DNA of 57,047 nt from an uncultured Eisenbergiella sp. (GTDB taxonomy: Bacteria; Bacillota; Clostridia; Lachnospirales; Lachnospiraceae), in the NCBI GenBank assembly GCA_910585455.1, contig CAJUEL010000032.1:1-57047 (forward strand). The letters run 5' to 3'. Positions 1 through 9,187 of this stretch are shown here, in pieces. Numbering within the stretch: position 1 is the first letter of the stretch; the number at the start of each line of letters is the position of its first letter. The notes under the pieces are model-generated. The model ran no database searches, was not told where the DNA came from, and worked only from the letters and a program-made list of their open reading frames with translations. The position numbers and the translations under genes are program-made.

Positions 1-189
1 ATCACAAACAACAGGAAAAGTAAATTCGTATACCAAAGTTTTTTATCTACACCCAATTTCCCCTTGCCATTTGCCTACCGGCATGCTACACTGAATGCGA
101 GCATAAATTTCTTTGAATCCGATTGATTTCTGATTTTCTGTGCGGATGCATGCCATATTTCATGCCCCACATTTCATCGCAGAAACTCT

Positions 190-1245
190 ATGCTTACGAT
201 TCCATTTGACAGGCAGGAGTGGCTGGGTGAAAAAGCTGCTTCTGTGATTTTTAACCAGACGAAAGGAGCAGTCTATGGCAAAAAAAATGTATTGAGAAAC
301 TACAAGGATTCCGTATTCCGGATGCTGTACCGGGACAAAAGAGAGCTGTTACAGCTTTACAATGCCTTAAACGGGACGGATTATCAAGACCCGGACGGGC
401 TGGAGGTTTACACGCTGGAAAACGCGATTTTCATGAACGTGAAAAATGACGTGTCCTTCCTGCTCAATTCGGAGCTGAACCTGTATGAGCACCAGGCCTC
501 CTTCAATCCGAACATGCCCCTGCGGGATCTGATCTACATAACCCGGCAGCTGGAAAGATATGTGATGGAAGAGTCTCTGTATTCTTCAAAACTGATCCGC
601 ATTCCGGCGCCACGGTTTGTTGTTTTCTACAATGGCACAGCAAACCAGCCCGAACGGAAAGTTTTAAAGCTGTCGGACGCCTATGAAAAGAAAACATCCA
701 GCCCAGAGCTGGAACTGCAGGTTTTGATGGTCAACGTCAACTTCGGGCAGAACGAAGAGCTGATGCAAAAATGCAGGACACTGCGGGACTACAGTCTCTA
801 TGTACACCGGGTCCGGACGCACGCAAAGCATATGCCGGTTGCAGACGCCGTCCGGCTGGCGGTGGACGAATGCATTCATGAGAATATTCTTTCTGATTTT
901 TTACGGACGCAGAAAGCGGAGGTGATCGCCATGTCGATTTTTGAATATGATGAAGAAGAGGAATTGAAGAAAATACGGCGGGATGAATATGAACTTGGCT
1001 GGGAAGCCCGTGCTATGCAGGAGCAGGAAGAAACCACCCACAGGCTCATCCAGAAAATCTGCAAAAAGCTCTCCAAAGGCAAAACCGTAGAGCAGATCGC
1101 GGACGAGCTGGAGGAAGAGCCCGCACTGATCTCCCGCCTCTGCGCAATTGCCGCCGTACATGCACCTGCCTGCGATTGTGATCAAATTGCTGCAGGTTTG
1201 GGGATTTCCGAATCATCGGAAACTACTCCTTCCCCAGAAGCCTGA
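190..1245 (+). CDS. Rpn-family (PD-(D/E)XK) nuclease/transposase-like protein, copy 1, 5' end out of frame
   Basis: This encodes a member of the Rpn recombination-promoting nuclease / putative transposase family, common in Lachnospiraceae. The nuclease core is seen as NDVSFLL followed by LNLYEHQAS, an acidic residue then an E-x-Q pair typical of this PD-(D/E)XK variant. The C-terminal third carries a charged helix and a KGKTVEQIADELE segment. The best start by ribosome site is ATG at 275 (AAAGGAG, spacing 7), but that frame stops at once because an A8 run at 279-286 is one base short: nine A would give MAKKNVLRNYKDSVFR leading into MLYRDKREL. The frame given here instead starts at an ATG with no ribosome site; ATG 322 is another possible start. 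The gene is therefore either broken, phase-variable by slippage, or read from 322. The family is clear; the state of the gene is not. Confidence 0.7.
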   Translation: MLTIPFDRQEWLGEKAASVIFNQTKGAVYGKKNVLRNYKDSVFRMLYRDKRELLQLYNALNGTDYQDPDGLEVYTLENAIFMNVKNDVSFLLNSELNLYEHQASFNPNMPLRDLIYITRQLERYVMEESLYSSKLIRIPAPRFVVFYNGTANQPERKVLKLSDAYEKKTSSPELELQVLMVNVNFGQNEELMQKCRTLRDYSLYVHRVRTHAKHMPVADAVRLAVDECIHENILSDFLRTQKAEVIAMSIFEYDEEEELKKIRRDEYELGWEARAMQEQEETTHRLIQKICKKLSKGKTVEQIADELEEEPALISRLCAIAAVHAPACDCDQIAAGLGISESSETTPSPEA

Positions 1246-1284
1246 AAACAAACGGGCTCCTGCCCTGGATATTGATGTATAAAG

Positions 1285-1320
1285 ACAGCGTCCTGCCCAG
1301 ACAAAGCAGGACGCTGTTTT
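1285..1320 (+). terminator. Intrinsic terminator after Rpn copy 1
   Basis: A perfect 12-bp stem (ACAGCGTCCTGC at 1285-1296 with GCAGGACGCTGT at 1306-1317), a 9-base loop and a following T run lie 40 bases after the stop codon. It belongs to the duplicated unit. Confidence 0.85.
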
Positions 1321-1552
1321 ATGGCAGCTCACACCGCATGCTATATTCCTGCATGCAGTATAGCGCAATACCCATCACGTCCGACGCCGGTACGTCTGGC
1401 ACCCATGGTTTTCAGGCAATTTCCCCTTGCCATTTGCTGACCGGCATGCTATGCTGAATGCGAGCATAAATTTCTTTGAATCCGATTGATTTCTGATTTT
1501 CTGTGCGGATGCATGCCATATTTCATGCCCCACATTTCATCGCAGAAACTCT

Positions 1553-2635
1553 ATGCTTACGATTCCATTTGACAGGCAGGAGTGGCTGGGTGAAAAAGCT
1601 GCTTCTGTGATTTTTAACCAGACGAAAGGAGCAGTCTATGGCAAAAGAAAACGTATTGAGAAACTACAAGGATTCCGTATTCCGGATATGCTGTACCGGG
1701 ACAAAAGAGAGCTGTTACAGCTTTACAATGCATTAAACGGGACGAATTATCAAGACCCGGACGGGCTGGAGGTTTACACGCTGGAAAACGCAATTTTCAT
1801 GAACGTGAAAAATGACGTGTCCTTCCTGCTCAATTCAGAGCTGAACCTGTATGAGCACCAGGCCTCCTTCAATCCGAATATGCCCCTGCGGGATCTGATC
1901 TACATAACCCGGCAACTGGAAAGATATGTGATGGAAGAGTCTCTGTATTCTTCAAAGCTGATCCGCATTCCGGCGCCACGGTTTGTTGTTTTCTACAATG
2001 GCACAGCAAACCAGCCCGAACGGAAAGTTTTAAAGCTGTCGGACGCCTATGAAAAGAAAACATCCAGCCCAGAGCTGGAACTGCAGGTTTTGATGGTCAA
2101 CGTCAACTTCGGGCAGAACGAAGAGCTGATGCAAAAATGCAGGACACTGCGGGACTACAGTCTCTATGTACACCGGGTCCGGACGCACGCAAAGCATATG
2201 CCGGTTGCAGACGCCGTCCGGCTGGCGGTGGACGAATGCATTCATGAGAATATTCTTTCTGATTTTTTACGGACGCAGAAAGCGGAGGTGATCGCCATGT
2301 CGATTTTTGAATATGATGAAGAAGAGGAATTGAAGAAAATACGGCGGGATGAATATGAACTTGGTGTGGAAGCAGGTATAGAACAGGAACGAAAAAAGCA
2401 GTTGATAACACAAAAGGAAGAAAACATCCGCAGGCTCCTCCAGAAAATCTGCAAAAAGCTTTCCAAAGGCAAAACCGTAGAGCAGATCGCGGACGAACTG
2501 GAGGAAGAGCCCGCACTGATCTCCCGCCTCTGCGCAATTGCCGCCGTACATGCACCTGCCTGCGATTGTGATCAAATTGCTGCAGGTTTGGGGATTTCCG
2601 AAGCATTGGAAACTACTCCTTCCCCAGAAACCTGA
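1553..2635 (+). CDS. Rpn-family nuclease/transposase-like protein, copy 2, 5' frameshift
   Basis: This is a near-identical paralogue of the gene at 190-1245, with the same nuclease core (NDVSFLL, LNLYEHQAS). Here the ribosome-site start is ATG 1638 (AAAGGAG), which reads MAKENVLRNYKDSVFR correctly for 16 codons. A two-base insertion (AT at about 1686-1687, compared with copy 1) then throws it out of frame with MLYRDKREL. The long frame given starts at 1553 without a ribosome site and reads the first 45 codons in a non-native frame; ATG 1688 is an alternative start. Residues about 270-290 differ strongly from copy 1 and are nine residues longer, although the flanks are nearly identical. Both copies are thus damaged near the start, but at different bases. 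Confidence 0.7.
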   Translation: MLTIPFDRQEWLGEKAASVIFNQTKGAVYGKRKRIEKLQGFRIPDMLYRDKRELLQLYNALNGTNYQDPDGLEVYTLENAIFMNVKNDVSFLLNSELNLYEHQASFNPNMPLRDLIYITRQLERYVMEESLYSSKLIRIPAPRFVVFYNGTANQPERKVLKLSDAYEKKTSSPELELQVLMVNVNFGQNEELMQKCRTLRDYSLYVHRVRTHAKHMPVADAVRLAVDECIHENILSDFLRTQKAEVIAMSIFEYDEEEELKKIRRDEYELGVEAGIEQERKKQLITQKEENIRRLLQKICKKLSKGKTVEQIADELEEEPALISRLCAIAAVHAPACDCDQIAAGLGISEALETTPSPET

Positions 2636-2674
2636 AAACAAACGGGCTCCTGCCCTGGATATTGATGTATAAAG

Positions 2675-2711
2675 ACAGCGCCCTGCCCAGACAAAGCAGG
2701 ACGCTGTTTTT
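2675..2711 (+). terminator. Intrinsic terminator after Rpn copy 2
   Basis: This is the same hairpin as after copy 1, with one C/A mismatch in the stem, followed by five T. It lies between convergent genes. Confidence 0.75.
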
Positions 2712-2731
2712 ATGACAGCTCACACCGCATG

Positions 2732-4630
2732 CTATATTCCTGCATGCGGTACAGCAGATACCTGCGCGGCTCTGCTCTCACTGTTCCCGGCATAGTACTG
2801 CGCCTGCGCTTCCCACAGTTCGGCATACTTGCCGGTCCTTGCAAGCAGCTCCTCATGCCCGCCCAGCTCTGCCAGCCGTCCCTCATCAAAGACCGCGATC
2901 GTATCGCAGAACCGGCAGGAGGACAGCCGGTGGGAAATGTAAACCGCCCCCTTTCCCAGCGTCAGCTCCTGAAAGCGGGAATAAATTTCCGCCTCCGCCA
3001 GCGGATCCAGCGCCGCCGTCGGCTCATCCAGCACCACGAACGGAGCATCCTTATAAAGCGCCCGGGCGATGGCAATCTTCTGCGCTTCGCCACCGGAAAC
3101 GTTCACACCGTCCGCGCCCACCCGGTATAACGGCTGCAAAAGCCCTTTAGGAAGTCCCCTCGCCCATTCCTCTGCGCCGGCCTTTTCCAGGCAGTCCCAG
3201 ACCCTTTCCTCCTCATAGGAAGAACCGGACGCCACATTTTCTCCCAGCGGCAGCGCCATCAGCTGGAAATCCTGAAATACCACGGAAAAAAGCTGCTGAT
3301 ACTGCTCGTAGCTATATTCTCCAATATCCGTACCGTTTAACAAAATCCGCCCCATTGTCGGACGATACAGGCGGCACAAAAGCTTGATCAGAGTAGTCTT
3401 GCCACTGCCGTTCATGCCCACAATAGCCAGATGCACACCCTTTTTGATCGTCAGGCAGATATCCTTCAGCACCATTTCCTCCGTGCCCGGATAGCAAAAG
3501 CTCACATGGTCGAACTCAATGACAGCATCCTGTCCTTCCGTTGGCACGTCCCGGTCTCCATCCTGCTCATGGATGTATTTGTCCCCTTCTTTCCCTTCCC
3601 CGATGAAATCCAGATATTCCTGACAATGCGGTCCCTGCATCTTGATATGCTGAACGGAATACACTAGCTCCCGGATTCCGTCGGAAAGCTTCGTGATTGC
3701 GCCCACATACTGAACCACGCTTCCCACGCCGAAAACGCCTGCCAGCGCCCGCGCGCCCACGATCAGGTAGGCAAAAACTCCCACGCCCTGCGCCATCGCG
3801 CCCCGCAGGCCGTCCGCCCTTCCCTGCAGCATGAGGCGCCCGCCCTCGATTTCCAGAATTCTTTCATTGCATCTCTCATAATATTTCCTGATCATGCCCT
3901 GCATAGCGTATAGCCGTACATCCTTTGCCGCCTGCTGCTCCCCGATATAACCGATCAGGAAATTCTGCATCCGGGATTCCTTCGACAGGCCATCCAGACC
4001 GTCCTCCTTCATGCGGTAAAGCCTCTTTTCTACGACAAGAGAATAGACCACGGAGCCGACGATCAATCCCGCCATCGCTGCCATCCCCCAAGGAAAGCCC
4101 TCCCCCTTGACGGGAAGAAAAATCGGCCATGCCAGCGCCAGCGCCGATATGATGACAGCCAGCCCCTGCACCACGCTCATCAAAACCCCCGGCACCTCCC
4201 AGGGACCGTACCAATACATATTGCTGGAACGCTCGATACGCTCCTTGTCCTGCCGGATTGCCGGACCCTCCAGCTCCCTATAATCCGCCTTCATCATGAC
4301 CCGGCTCATTTCCTGATACAGCTGCCAGTACAGCGCAATACCCTCCACGCTGCTTATGCAGGCCGTCATCCGTTCCAGCAGATAGACACCATAGGTAGAG
4401 CCAACTCCTATGACCACCCATTTTAACACGCTCTCCCATGCCGCGCCCGATGCCAGCGCATCCAATATCCGGGCGGAGAAAAACAGCGCCACAAAGGGCT
4501 GCAGCGTCTGGAAAAACCGGTTGCCTACAAAGGCAGGAATGTTTTTCCAATCCAGCCTGAAAACCACCTTCGCAGTCAAAAGCACCGTCCTCAGGCTTTG
4601 CCAGAAGCTCATTTCCGCATATTCCTTCAT
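2732..4630 (-). CDS. ABC transporter, fused permease/ATPase half-transporter (exporter B)
   Basis: This is a 632-residue ABC exporter half: an N-terminal membrane region to about residue 330, then an ATPase domain with Walker A GMNGSGKTT (about 405-413), signature VSGGEAQK, Walker B VVLDEPTAALDP and the H-loop ISHRLSS. Its ATG overlaps the stop of the next upstream exporter half by four bases (ATGA), so the two are translationally coupled and probably form a heterodimer. It is the last gene of the long operon that starts at 12434; export of the mature peptide is the natural inference. It has no C39 peptidase domain, so leader removal would fall to another protein. The last residues (PHAGI) are encoded by DNA of the duplicated Rpn unit. 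GC content is much higher than in the operon core. Confidence 0.92.
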   Translation of the reverse strand: MKEYAEMSFWQSLRTVLLTAKVVFRLDWKNIPAFVGNRFFQTLQPFVALFFSARILDALASGAAWESVLKWVVIGVGSTYGVYLLERMTACISSVEGIALYWQLYQEMSRVMMKADYRELEGPAIRQDKERIERSSNMYWYGPWEVPGVLMSVVQGLAVIISALALAWPIFLPVKGEGFPWGMAAMAGLIVGSVVYSLVVEKRLYRMKEDGLDGLSKESRMQNFLIGYIGEQQAAKDVRLYAMQGMIRKYYERCNERILEIEGGRLMLQGRADGLRGAMAQGVGVFAYLIVGARALAGVFGVGSVVQYVGAITKLSDGIRELVYSVQHIKMQGPHCQEYLDFIGEGKEGDKYIHEQDGDRDVPTEGQDAVIEFDHVSFCYPGTEEMVLKDICLTIKKGVHLAIVGMNGSGKTTLIKLLCRLYRPTMGRILLNGTDIGEYSYEQYQQLFSVVFQDFQLMALPLGENVASGSSYEEERVWDCLEKAGAEEWARGLPKGLLQPLYRVGADGVNVSGGEAQKIAIARALYKDAPFVVLDEPTAALDPLAEAEIYSRFQELTLGKGAVYISHRLSSCRFCDTIAVFDEGRLAELGGHEELLARTGKYAELWEAQAQYYAGNSESRAAQVSAVPHAGI

Positions 4631-6462
4631 GAAAACACCACCTCCCCCTCCTGTAGATTTTCCTGATAATAACGGCTCTGCACCCCGAACGCCTCCGCAT
4701 ATTTTCCGTCCAACGCAAGGAGCTGCTCATGCGTGCCGCTCTCTGTGATCTGTCCATCCTCCAAAAACAGGATGCGGTCACAGAATCTGGTGCTCGCCAG
4801 CCGGTGGGAAATGAAAATGGAGGTGCTGTTTTGGGTCAGCTCAAAATATTTCTGATACACATTGCTCTCCGAAATCGGATCCAGAGCCGCCGTAGGCTCG
4901 TCCAGGATCAGCATCGGCGCTTCCTTGTACAGCGCCCGCGCCAGAAGCAGACGCTGCTGCTCCCCGCCGGAAAGGTTCACCGCGTTCTCCTCCATTTCCT
5001 TTACCAGCAGGGTATCCAGCTTCCGCGGCATTGCCTCTACCCGCTGCGAAAGCCCCGCCAGCTCCAGGCAGCGCGCCACGCGCTCCCTGTCCTCCTTCCC
5101 TTTTTCCTGACCGGTAATATTTTCCAGAATCGTGGCGGGGAACGGATGAATCTCCTGAAACACGGTGGAAAAAAGCCGATAATACTCTTTACGCTCAAAT
5201 TCCACAGAAGGCACGCCATCGATGAGGATGCGCCCCGCAGTCGGCTCAAGCAGCCCGCAGAGCAGCTTGACGCAGGTCGTTTTCCCCGCACCGTTCATGC
5301 CCACCAGCGCGATGCGCTCTCCCTTTTTAATCCGGAAGCTCAGATCCCGGATCACATCCTTTTCACTTCCCGCATAGCGATAGGAAACATGGTCGAATTC
5401 GATCTCACAGGGCGCATGCAGATGGGGCTCTGCCGGAACAGCTTCTCTTCCTTCCCGTAAAACCGCGCTCCGGTCCGGCATATCCAGACACGCCCGGATC
5501 ACATCCACATCACCCTTCATCATCCAAAGCTTCTGCACCTGCTCCGCAATCTGCCGGATCCAGACCGTAAAGCCCAAAACGGCGCCGATATAGAGCACAT
5601 AATCCGCCAGCGCAATTTTCCCGCCGATCACCATGCCGGTCAGGTACAGATAAGCCGCGCCCTCCATGAGGATTCCCATCCCGGCGGCAATCAGCCCGGA
5701 GAGAAAATTTTTCTTTTCAATGGAAATATAATCCCGGCGGATTTCCCGATGGAACCGTAAAAAAGTCTCCTCAATCCAGGGAAAAAGTCCGTACAGTCGG
5801 ATATCCTTTCCCGCCTTCGGATCGGCGGACATGCGCTGCAGATAGCCAATCTTGTTCACGCCCTCTCCCAGAAAAAACTGGCGCTTCATCCGCTGCTTTT
5901 CCCCCAGATCCGCAGAAAAAAAGCTCACCAGTGTCGCTGCCGTCATCAAAAGAAGCAGCCACACCGGAAGCCGGTGCAGCACCGCCAGATAGGTCACAAA
6001 GCCGAAAATGCCGCTGCCCAGCATCACCATATTGGAGGCCGCCGTGCGAATATAGCGCTGGTTAAACCAGATATTCCTTTCCGCGTCCGAAAACCGTTTG
6101 AGAAATTCTTCTTTTTCCAGATTTTCATAGTCGCATTCCATCTGCCTGTAAATCAGCCGGTCATAAATCCCCTCGCTCAGCCAGGGCGCCTCCGTCTGGA
6201 TGACCCCCATGCCCCACTGATCCAAAAAGCTCGCCGCCGCCATGACAATGCCCAATGTCGCCACCACCGCGATCAGCCCTCTAAGCTCCGCCTGCTCCGT
6301 AATGGCGCGCACCACGATATTGGGCAGCAGAATGCCGATAAAGGGCATCAATACCCGCACCGGAATGCAGACGAAAAGCAACCGGAAGGAACGCGGCGCG
6401 TAGAGTTTCATGTTTTTGAGCAGAAAACCCAGGTTTTCCGGTAATGAATGTTTTTGCTCCAT
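4627..6462 (-). CDS. ABC transporter, fused permease/ATPase half-transporter (exporter A)
   Basis: This is a 611-residue half-transporter with an N-terminal membrane domain and a C-terminal ATPase. Walker A is GMNGAGKTT, the signature is LSGGEQQR, Walker B is LILDEPTAALDP and the switch histidine lies in ISHRLAS. The start lies 12 bases after the stop of the subtilisin-like gene, within the same operon, and the stop overlaps the partner exporter's start. The family covers peptide, lipid and drug exporters; the role as exporter of the clustered peptide is inferred from position alone. No peptidase domain is fused to it. Confidence 0.92.
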   Translation of the reverse strand: MEQKHSLPENLGFLLKNMKLYAPRSFRLLFVCIPVRVLMPFIGILLPNIVVRAITEQAELRGLIAVVATLGIVMAAASFLDQWGMGVIQTEAPWLSEGIYDRLIYRQMECDYENLEKEEFLKRFSDAERNIWFNQRYIRTAASNMVMLGSGIFGFVTYLAVLHRLPVWLLLLMTAATLVSFFSADLGEKQRMKRQFFLGEGVNKIGYLQRMSADPKAGKDIRLYGLFPWIEETFLRFHREIRRDYISIEKKNFLSGLIAAGMGILMEGAAYLYLTGMVIGGKIALADYVLYIGAVLGFTVWIRQIAEQVQKLWMMKGDVDVIRACLDMPDRSAVLREGREAVPAEPHLHAPCEIEFDHVSYRYAGSEKDVIRDLSFRIKKGERIALVGMNGAGKTTCVKLLCGLLEPTAGRILIDGVPSVEFERKEYYRLFSTVFQEIHPFPATILENITGQEKGKEDRERVARCLELAGLSQRVEAMPRKLDTLLVKEMEENAVNLSGGEQQRLLLARALYKEAPMLILDEPTAALDPISESNVYQKYFELTQNSTSIFISHRLASTRFCDRILFLEDGQITESGTHEQLLALDGKYAEAFGVQSRYYQENLQEGEVVFS

Positions 6463-6474
6463 GCTCTCCCCCTC

Positions 6475-8307
6475 CTATTCACTGAAATACACAACAATAT
6501 CCCCGCATAACCGTTCCACTTCTTTTTCCTGATTCAGGGCATATACAGGAATTCCAAATTCTTTCGAAAGCCTCTCTGACGCTTCCTCTAATTCCCTCTC
6601 TGATGCCATTCTTTTGTGATAGCCAAGCCCGATTTGCGTTGCGGCTTCCGTTACCACCGGATATAATGCCAGCGCAATTACCGGCGAATCATCAAAAGCC
6701 TCCAAATATTTGATCGTTCTCTTAATATACTCTATCGGATCATGCAAATTAACACATAGCACAAAAACATCAGGATTTGTCGCTGTCAAAAAAGAATAGC
6801 CATATGGATTAAACTGCTGGATATTATGATAGGCATAGGGCACAGTACCCGACTGTCCTCCCACAATTACCAAGTCGCTTTCATTATGACGTGCTGCCTC
6901 CCAGACCATTTCATTGAGCACCGTGATTGATTCTGTCTCAGATAACTGCACATTTGCATTATATCCATAGGGAAATACCCCAATTCCTCCCAATAAATAT
7001 CCCGTCGGTTCCGAAAATACGTTTTCGACTGTATAACCCATTTTCACAAATTCCTTTTTCAATTGCATTTGTAAAGTGAGTTTTCCCTGACAGGCACTCG
7101 TCCCAAACACACCGACAACAGGCGTCAGCCTCTGAAATAATTTGCCATCCCGATATCCGTTATAATCTGTTTTCAATATTTGTGGTACATAGCAGTCAAT
7201 ATTTTCTGTTCTTTTACTTTCCACCTCTTTATCCAATACATACAGCCGTTTTCCATGTTTTTTACATTTCTCCACGATTTCCATCCGAAAATCCCGTTTG
7301 GTCATCTGATATATTTCTTCGCAATGCCCACATATGACCGTGTCAAAATCGTCGTTCCAATCCAACAAATCTATATTCTGTACGATTCTCTCATCCTTCT
7401 CATTTTGTATCGCTTCTCCAACACTTTTCCCAATATTAAAATTGTATTTCATATCATAAAAACCATGAATAGAAAACGAAAGCATATCAGAAAAGCGGGC
7501 CAATGCATGCATTTCCTTGTTCCACGGAAAAACAATCGCTTTCTTTATCTTTTCAACAAATTCTGTTCCTCTGCTCCAGGATTCAGGAGCATATGCATGT
7601 CCCTCTTCAAGCTCTGCCCCCAATTCCTGCGCCAGAAAAGCAAGAACACCTTCCATATCCGCTTTTACGGCATTCTCCCGCATCCACCTCGCACACTTTC
7701 CCGCCACTACCGCATTTGCAAAGCTGCTTCCACTTATGATAATCGAAGCAGGGTTCACCCACTTCAACCGGTAATATTGAAGCGGCAAATAAAGATTCAC
7801 TTCGTTATGACGAATCACACGAACAGGCATTGTCCTGCTTTCATACACTGCTGTTCCCACTACATTATGAAACGCTGCCGGCCAGGAAATTGCCCCTTCA
7901 TTATCAAATGCCGAAAAAATCAAAATCCCTTTACGTTCCAGTTCACCAATTTTCTCCCGAAGCGCATCGTATTGATCCGGGCAGGTAATTCCGGAGCTTA
8001 TAACTGCCATATCGAAAGACGGTTCATAGCTTCCAACTATCTCTAACGCTTTGATCATGCACGCAATATCCGTTTCCATTTCATCAAAGCAGATTCTGAT
8101 GCAATAAATCTCTGTCCCCTCTCCCGCGTTCTTTATCAAAGCATCTGCCACAGCAGTCCCATGTCCCAGAGTATCCATATAATCAGGAAAGCTTACAACC
8201 TCTCCTGCCTCATTCTTTTTTAATGCAATTCCTCCTATGCAATAACCTGTGAGCGCAGGATGCGGATATAAACCGCTGTCAATAATTGCCACCTTTATAT
8301 TCCTCAC
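6475..8307 (-). CDS. Subtilisin-family (S8) peptidase fused to a DUF1611-like P-loop domain
   Basis: This protein of about 610 residues has two parts. The first 200 residues form a compact subtilisin with all catalytic residues: Asp10 in VAIIDSG, His49 in LGHGTAVAD, oxyanion Asn136 in SAFDNEG and Ser195 in SGSSFAN. From about residue 395 a nucleotide-binding domain follows with a P-loop-like GVFGTSACQGK (about 399-409) and later DLVIVGGQSG, resembling DUF1611-type ATPases; from memory a clostridial peptide maturation family (TIGR04066) looks like this. There is no signal peptide, so it probably acts in the cytoplasm, plausibly cutting the precursor leader. The start chosen is GTG 8307 with GGAGG eight bases upstream; ATG 8334 is an alternative, and TTG 8364 would overlap the upstream gene. 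GC is intermediate between the AT-rich core and the exporters. Confidence 0.85.
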   Translation of the reverse strand: MRNIKVAIIDSGLYPHPALTGYCIGGIALKKNEAGEVVSFPDYMDTLGHGTAVADALIKNAGEGTEIYCIRICFDEMETDIACMIKALEIVGSYEPSFDMAVISSGITCPDQYDALREKIGELERKGILIFSAFDNEGAISWPAAFHNVVGTAVYESRTMPVRVIRHNEVNLYLPLQYYRLKWVNPASIIISGSSFANAVVAGKCARWMRENAVKADMEGVLAFLAQELGAELEEGHAYAPESWSRGTEFVEKIKKAIVFPWNKEMHALARFSDMLSFSIHGFYDMKYNFNIGKSVGEAIQNEKDERIVQNIDLLDWNDDFDTVICGHCEEIYQMTKRDFRMEIVEKCKKHGKRLYVLDKEVESKRTENIDCYVPQILKTDYNGYRDGKLFQRLTPVVGVFGTSACQGKLTLQMQLKKEFVKMGYTVENVFSEPTGYLLGGIGVFPYGYNANVQLSETESITVLNEMVWEAARHNESDLVIVGGQSGTVPYAYHNIQQFNPYGYSFLTATNPDVFVLCVNLHDPIEYIKRTIKYLEAFDDSPVIALALYPVVTEAATQIGLGYHKRMASERELEEASERLSKEFGIPVYALNQEKEVERLCGDIVVYFSE

Positions 8308-8336
8308 AGCTACTTCCTCCATAAACCAAGACATAT

Positions 8337-9158
8337 TCACATAATTTCCTTTGGTTTTTCCCAAAACAATACCGGATTTCCGATAAATATATGCTTAATT
8401 GCGAAATTATCAAATAAAACTCTTTTATCGCACATACAATAGCATAATGGTTGCAAATGATACAGTACCCTTTCTCCTGGTTCTTCCTCACAATTAATGA
8501 ATTGATCTTTATATGCTTCAAAGCGCACAAAATTCTTCAATAAGTATTCCCTCAACTGACGCATTTTTTCTCTCCCCATATAGGGTACCGCCATTTTTTT
8601 TCCCGTTCGCAATATCTCTCTTATTTCCCATATATTTAAAGGTTGCATTTTTTCATTAATATAATAAGCTTTATTAGCCGGATCCAATGCTATCCATTTA
8701 TCAGCTTCCCTGGAAAAAACTTCTGTCATACAATGACAATCCTGATAATACAAGTCAATTGGCATACATCTTACCATCCTCGCACAATACCCCAATGAAA
8801 GCAACAATTCTGTCAATACTACTGCATACATATAACAATTTGATTCTACTTTTTGCTCTTCTGATAATGTCAAAATACTCATTGCAGTCACAGGACACTT
8901 TACATCACACATACCATTTCCATGCAAATGGTAAAATACCCATTGAAGAAGATCAATAAAAATCCTTAACTCGCTTTTATGATTTGTAACGATCCGACTA
9001 TAATCAAATTTTTCCATTAAGGCCATGCCTGCTTCCCAATTCCGTTCTCCATATGTAAATTGAAAATTCTCCTTTTTTTCCTCCATATTCCATTCATGAA
9101 ATGCCCGCAAAAAATTCAAATAGTCTTTCGCGTTAGCAAGCCCTTCATATAAGCGCAT
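8337..9158 (-). CDS. Transglutaminase-like cysteine protein of the peptide operon
   Basis: This 273-residue protein has a transglutaminase-like (papain-fold) triad: Cys108 in ESNCYMYAVVL, His142 in DCHCMTEVF and Asp159 in KWIALDP. The spacing and the phrase SLGYCARMVRC match the transglutaminase-like superfamily, whose members act as proteases, amidases or crosslinking enzymes. It has no signal peptide. The gene starts with ATG behind GGAGAAAGGG and follows the three precursor genes, separated from them by a strong hairpin. In context it could trim the leader, deamidate or crosslink the peptide; the exact reaction cannot be read from sequence. The gene is AT-rich like the maturase genes, unlike the downstream exporters. 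Confidence 0.75.
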   Translation of the reverse strand: MRLYEGLANAKDYLNFLRAFHEWNMEEKKENFQFTYGERNWEAGMALMEKFDYSRIVTNHKSELRIFIDLLQWVFYHLHGNGMCDVKCPVTAMSILTLSEEQKVESNCYMYAVVLTELLLSLGYCARMVRCMPIDLYYQDCHCMTEVFSREADKWIALDPANKAYYINEKMQPLNIWEIREILRTGKKMAVPYMGREKMRQLREYLLKNFVRFEAYKDQFINCEEEPGERVLYHLQPLCYCMCDKRVLFDNFAIKHIFIGNPVLFWEKPKEIM

Positions 9159-9187
9159 TTGCCCTTTCTCCGTTCATATTTATAACA

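Larger units (their letters stand above)
54..1363 (+). repeat. Direct repeat copy 1 (Rpn gene unit)
   Basis: This stretch matches 1417-2755 almost base for base at an offset of 1363. The repeat includes about 136 bases of leader, the whole nuclease gene, its terminator and some 40 bases beyond it. Small indels near 283, near 322 and around 1000-1040 break the identity. The unit reads as a tandem duplication of one gene with its own leader and terminator. I saw no terminal inverted repeats or target-site duplication, so transposition as a unit is not shown. Confidence 0.85.
1417..2755 (+). repeat. Direct repeat copy 2 (Rpn gene unit)
   Basis: This is the second copy of the unit at 54-1363. 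Its right end runs past the terminator into an inverted repeat (ACCGCATGC at 2724-2732 with GCATGCGGT at 2742-2750). It overlaps the last codons of the ABC transporter gene on the other strand, so the duplicated material supplies that gene's final residues. Confidence 0.85.
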
